Assembly: GCF_019448085.1 (NCBI RefSeq)
Contig: NZ_JAGFNZ010000002.1
Coordinates: 434,001-498,000 of the forward strand
Source of the DNA: Caproiciproducens faecalis
GTDB taxonomy: Bacteria; Bacillota; Clostridia; Oscillospirales; Acutalibacteraceae
DNA length: 64,000 nucleotides
Direction: 5' to 3'
Shown one piece after another: positions 63,405-64,000 of the stretch. The position numbers and the translations under genes are program-made. A model generated the notes under the pieces. That model was not told the origin of the DNA and did not search any database. It was given only the letters and a program-made list of their open reading frames with translations. Each line of letters starts with the position of its first letter. The stretch's first letter is position 1.

Positions 63405-63428
63405 GTGCCTACCGATTAGAGCAGGCAC
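63405..63428 (-). terminator. Terminator upstream of the E2 defence promoter
   Basis: GTGCCTGCTC and GGTAGGCAC pair on the minus strand, followed by TTTTTTG. It is the counterpart of 21552-21575 and shields the defence promoter. Confidence 0.78.
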
Positions 63429-63553
63429 ATCTTTTAAAAGCAATTATAAGCATATAAATTCTATTAGACAATCCTTCAAATTTCTGATAAACTAATATCA
63501 ATATCAATATTGTATAAATGGCATAAGTTCTAAACATTTTAGGATGTGAGAAA

Positions 63554-64000
63554 ATGTATGTGTGTAAATATGGGAACCACAGTCTTTTCGTCGATACTGA
63601 GGCTCCTGAAACATTTGATTTGCTAAAGAAGCTATCAAATGAACACAAACTATTTTGTCTTGGATGCGGTAGGCAAGTAATCTTTCACAAATGCACTGTA
63701 AAAGATAGTCATTTTGCACATCGCAGCTCACAGGGAAAGCTCTGTGACTTTGAGCAGTATATTATAAATTTACCTGATTCTCATAAAAAAGCTCTTAAGG
63801 AATTGCAAAACAGATTTTCCGGATCAAACAATCCTCAGCTTTTTATTAAGTTAATAGATAAACACTGGACAAGCATGACAATATGTGTGAATGATAAAAC
63901 CGTTGCTATAGAGCTTTTACAACCGAATATATCACTAAATAAAATTGAAAAACTAAAACAAGCTTATATTGAAAAAGGCATCAATGTACTTTGGATATTT
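63554..64000 (+). CDS. CoiA-like protein (partial, cut by the window edge)
   Basis: The first 149 residues of a plus-strand gene. CLGCGRQVIFH (about 35-45) and DSHFAH (about 51-56) give the CoiA Cys/His signature; VAIELLQPNISLNKIEKLKQ (about 117), then AYIEKGINVLWIF, follow the nuclease-like part. The start is the ATG at 63554 behind AGGATGTGAG. It diverges from the defence operon of E2. E1 has a CoiA-like gene at the other end of its defence operon (13395-14606), so this protein type seems to be linked with both cassettes. Confidence 0.75.
   Translation, partial: MYVCKYGNHSLFVDTEAPETFDLLKKLSNEHKLFCLGCGRQVIFHKCTVKDSHFAHRSSQGKLCDFEQYIINLPDSHKKALKELQNRFSGSNNPQLFIKLIDKHWTSMTICVNDKTVAIELLQPNISLNKIEKLKQAYIEKGINVLWIF

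Overview
The window comes from an AT-rich, Gram-positive genome, most likely a gut-type Clostridia (Firmicutes). Evidence: A/T-rich codons, strong AGGAGG-type ribosome sites, frequent TTG starts, a Firmicutes-type LexA box and phage genes of Firmicutes type. The assignment is inferred from the sequence alone.

The dominant structure is two related phage-like integrative elements, here called E1 and E2. E1 covers about 1 to 23.6 kb and its left part lies outside the window. E2 runs from about 23.7 or 31.7 kb to beyond the right edge. Both share a backbone read on the minus strand: a single-chain DxDGD RNA polymerase, a replication block, a 67-residue membrane protein, a ParB-domain DNA methyltransferase, a 72-residue protein, the small terminase, a Xer-like recombinase and the large terminase. 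Shared genes are very similar (about ten substitutions in the 278-residue recombinase by my count) but not identical. The replication blocks differ: E1 has a superfamily 2 helicase and DUF3102/ParB genes, E2 has a fused type IIB topoisomerase (Topo VIII-like). E2 also shows the head module (portal, scaffold, capsid, connectors) and, beyond it, an integrase and excisionase. No tail, lysis or tape-measure genes are visible where they would be expected.

Both elements carry a different antiphage-type operon in the same slot, directly upstream of the RNA polymerase gene. E1 (13.4-21.4 kb) has a DUF4011-helicase-Vsr protein, an Mrr-like protein, a phospholipase-D nuclease with a DRP-type winged helix, and a CoiA-like protein. 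E2 (52.8-63.2 kb) has a large helicase, a DUF4391 protein, an uncharacterised protein, a type III methyltransferase (Mod), another uncharacterised protein and a type III restriction subunit (Res). Both operons start behind one homologous module: a terminator hairpin followed by a conserved TTGCTA-17-TATAAT promoter. Further likely defence or conflict genes are a retron at the right end of E1 (22-23.4 kb), a Fic/VbhA-type toxin-antitoxin pair in the E2 head operon, two E1-specific insertions, and a second CoiA-like gene at the right edge.

At 23.6 kb lies the 3' half of an initiator tRNA gene, flanked on both sides by similar short repeats. The simplest reading is an attachment site between two elements inserted in tandem at tRNA-fMet. 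Between it and the E2 integrase lie non-phage genes (alpha/beta hydrolase, dicarboxylate-type transporter, LacI regulator), then a scrapyard of broken genes (DUF1016 and sigma factor fragments, IS66 and IS3 transposases, a primase end) and a SHOCT protein. The 24-31 kb stretch could be cargo of E2 or chromosome between two elements; the window does not settle this.
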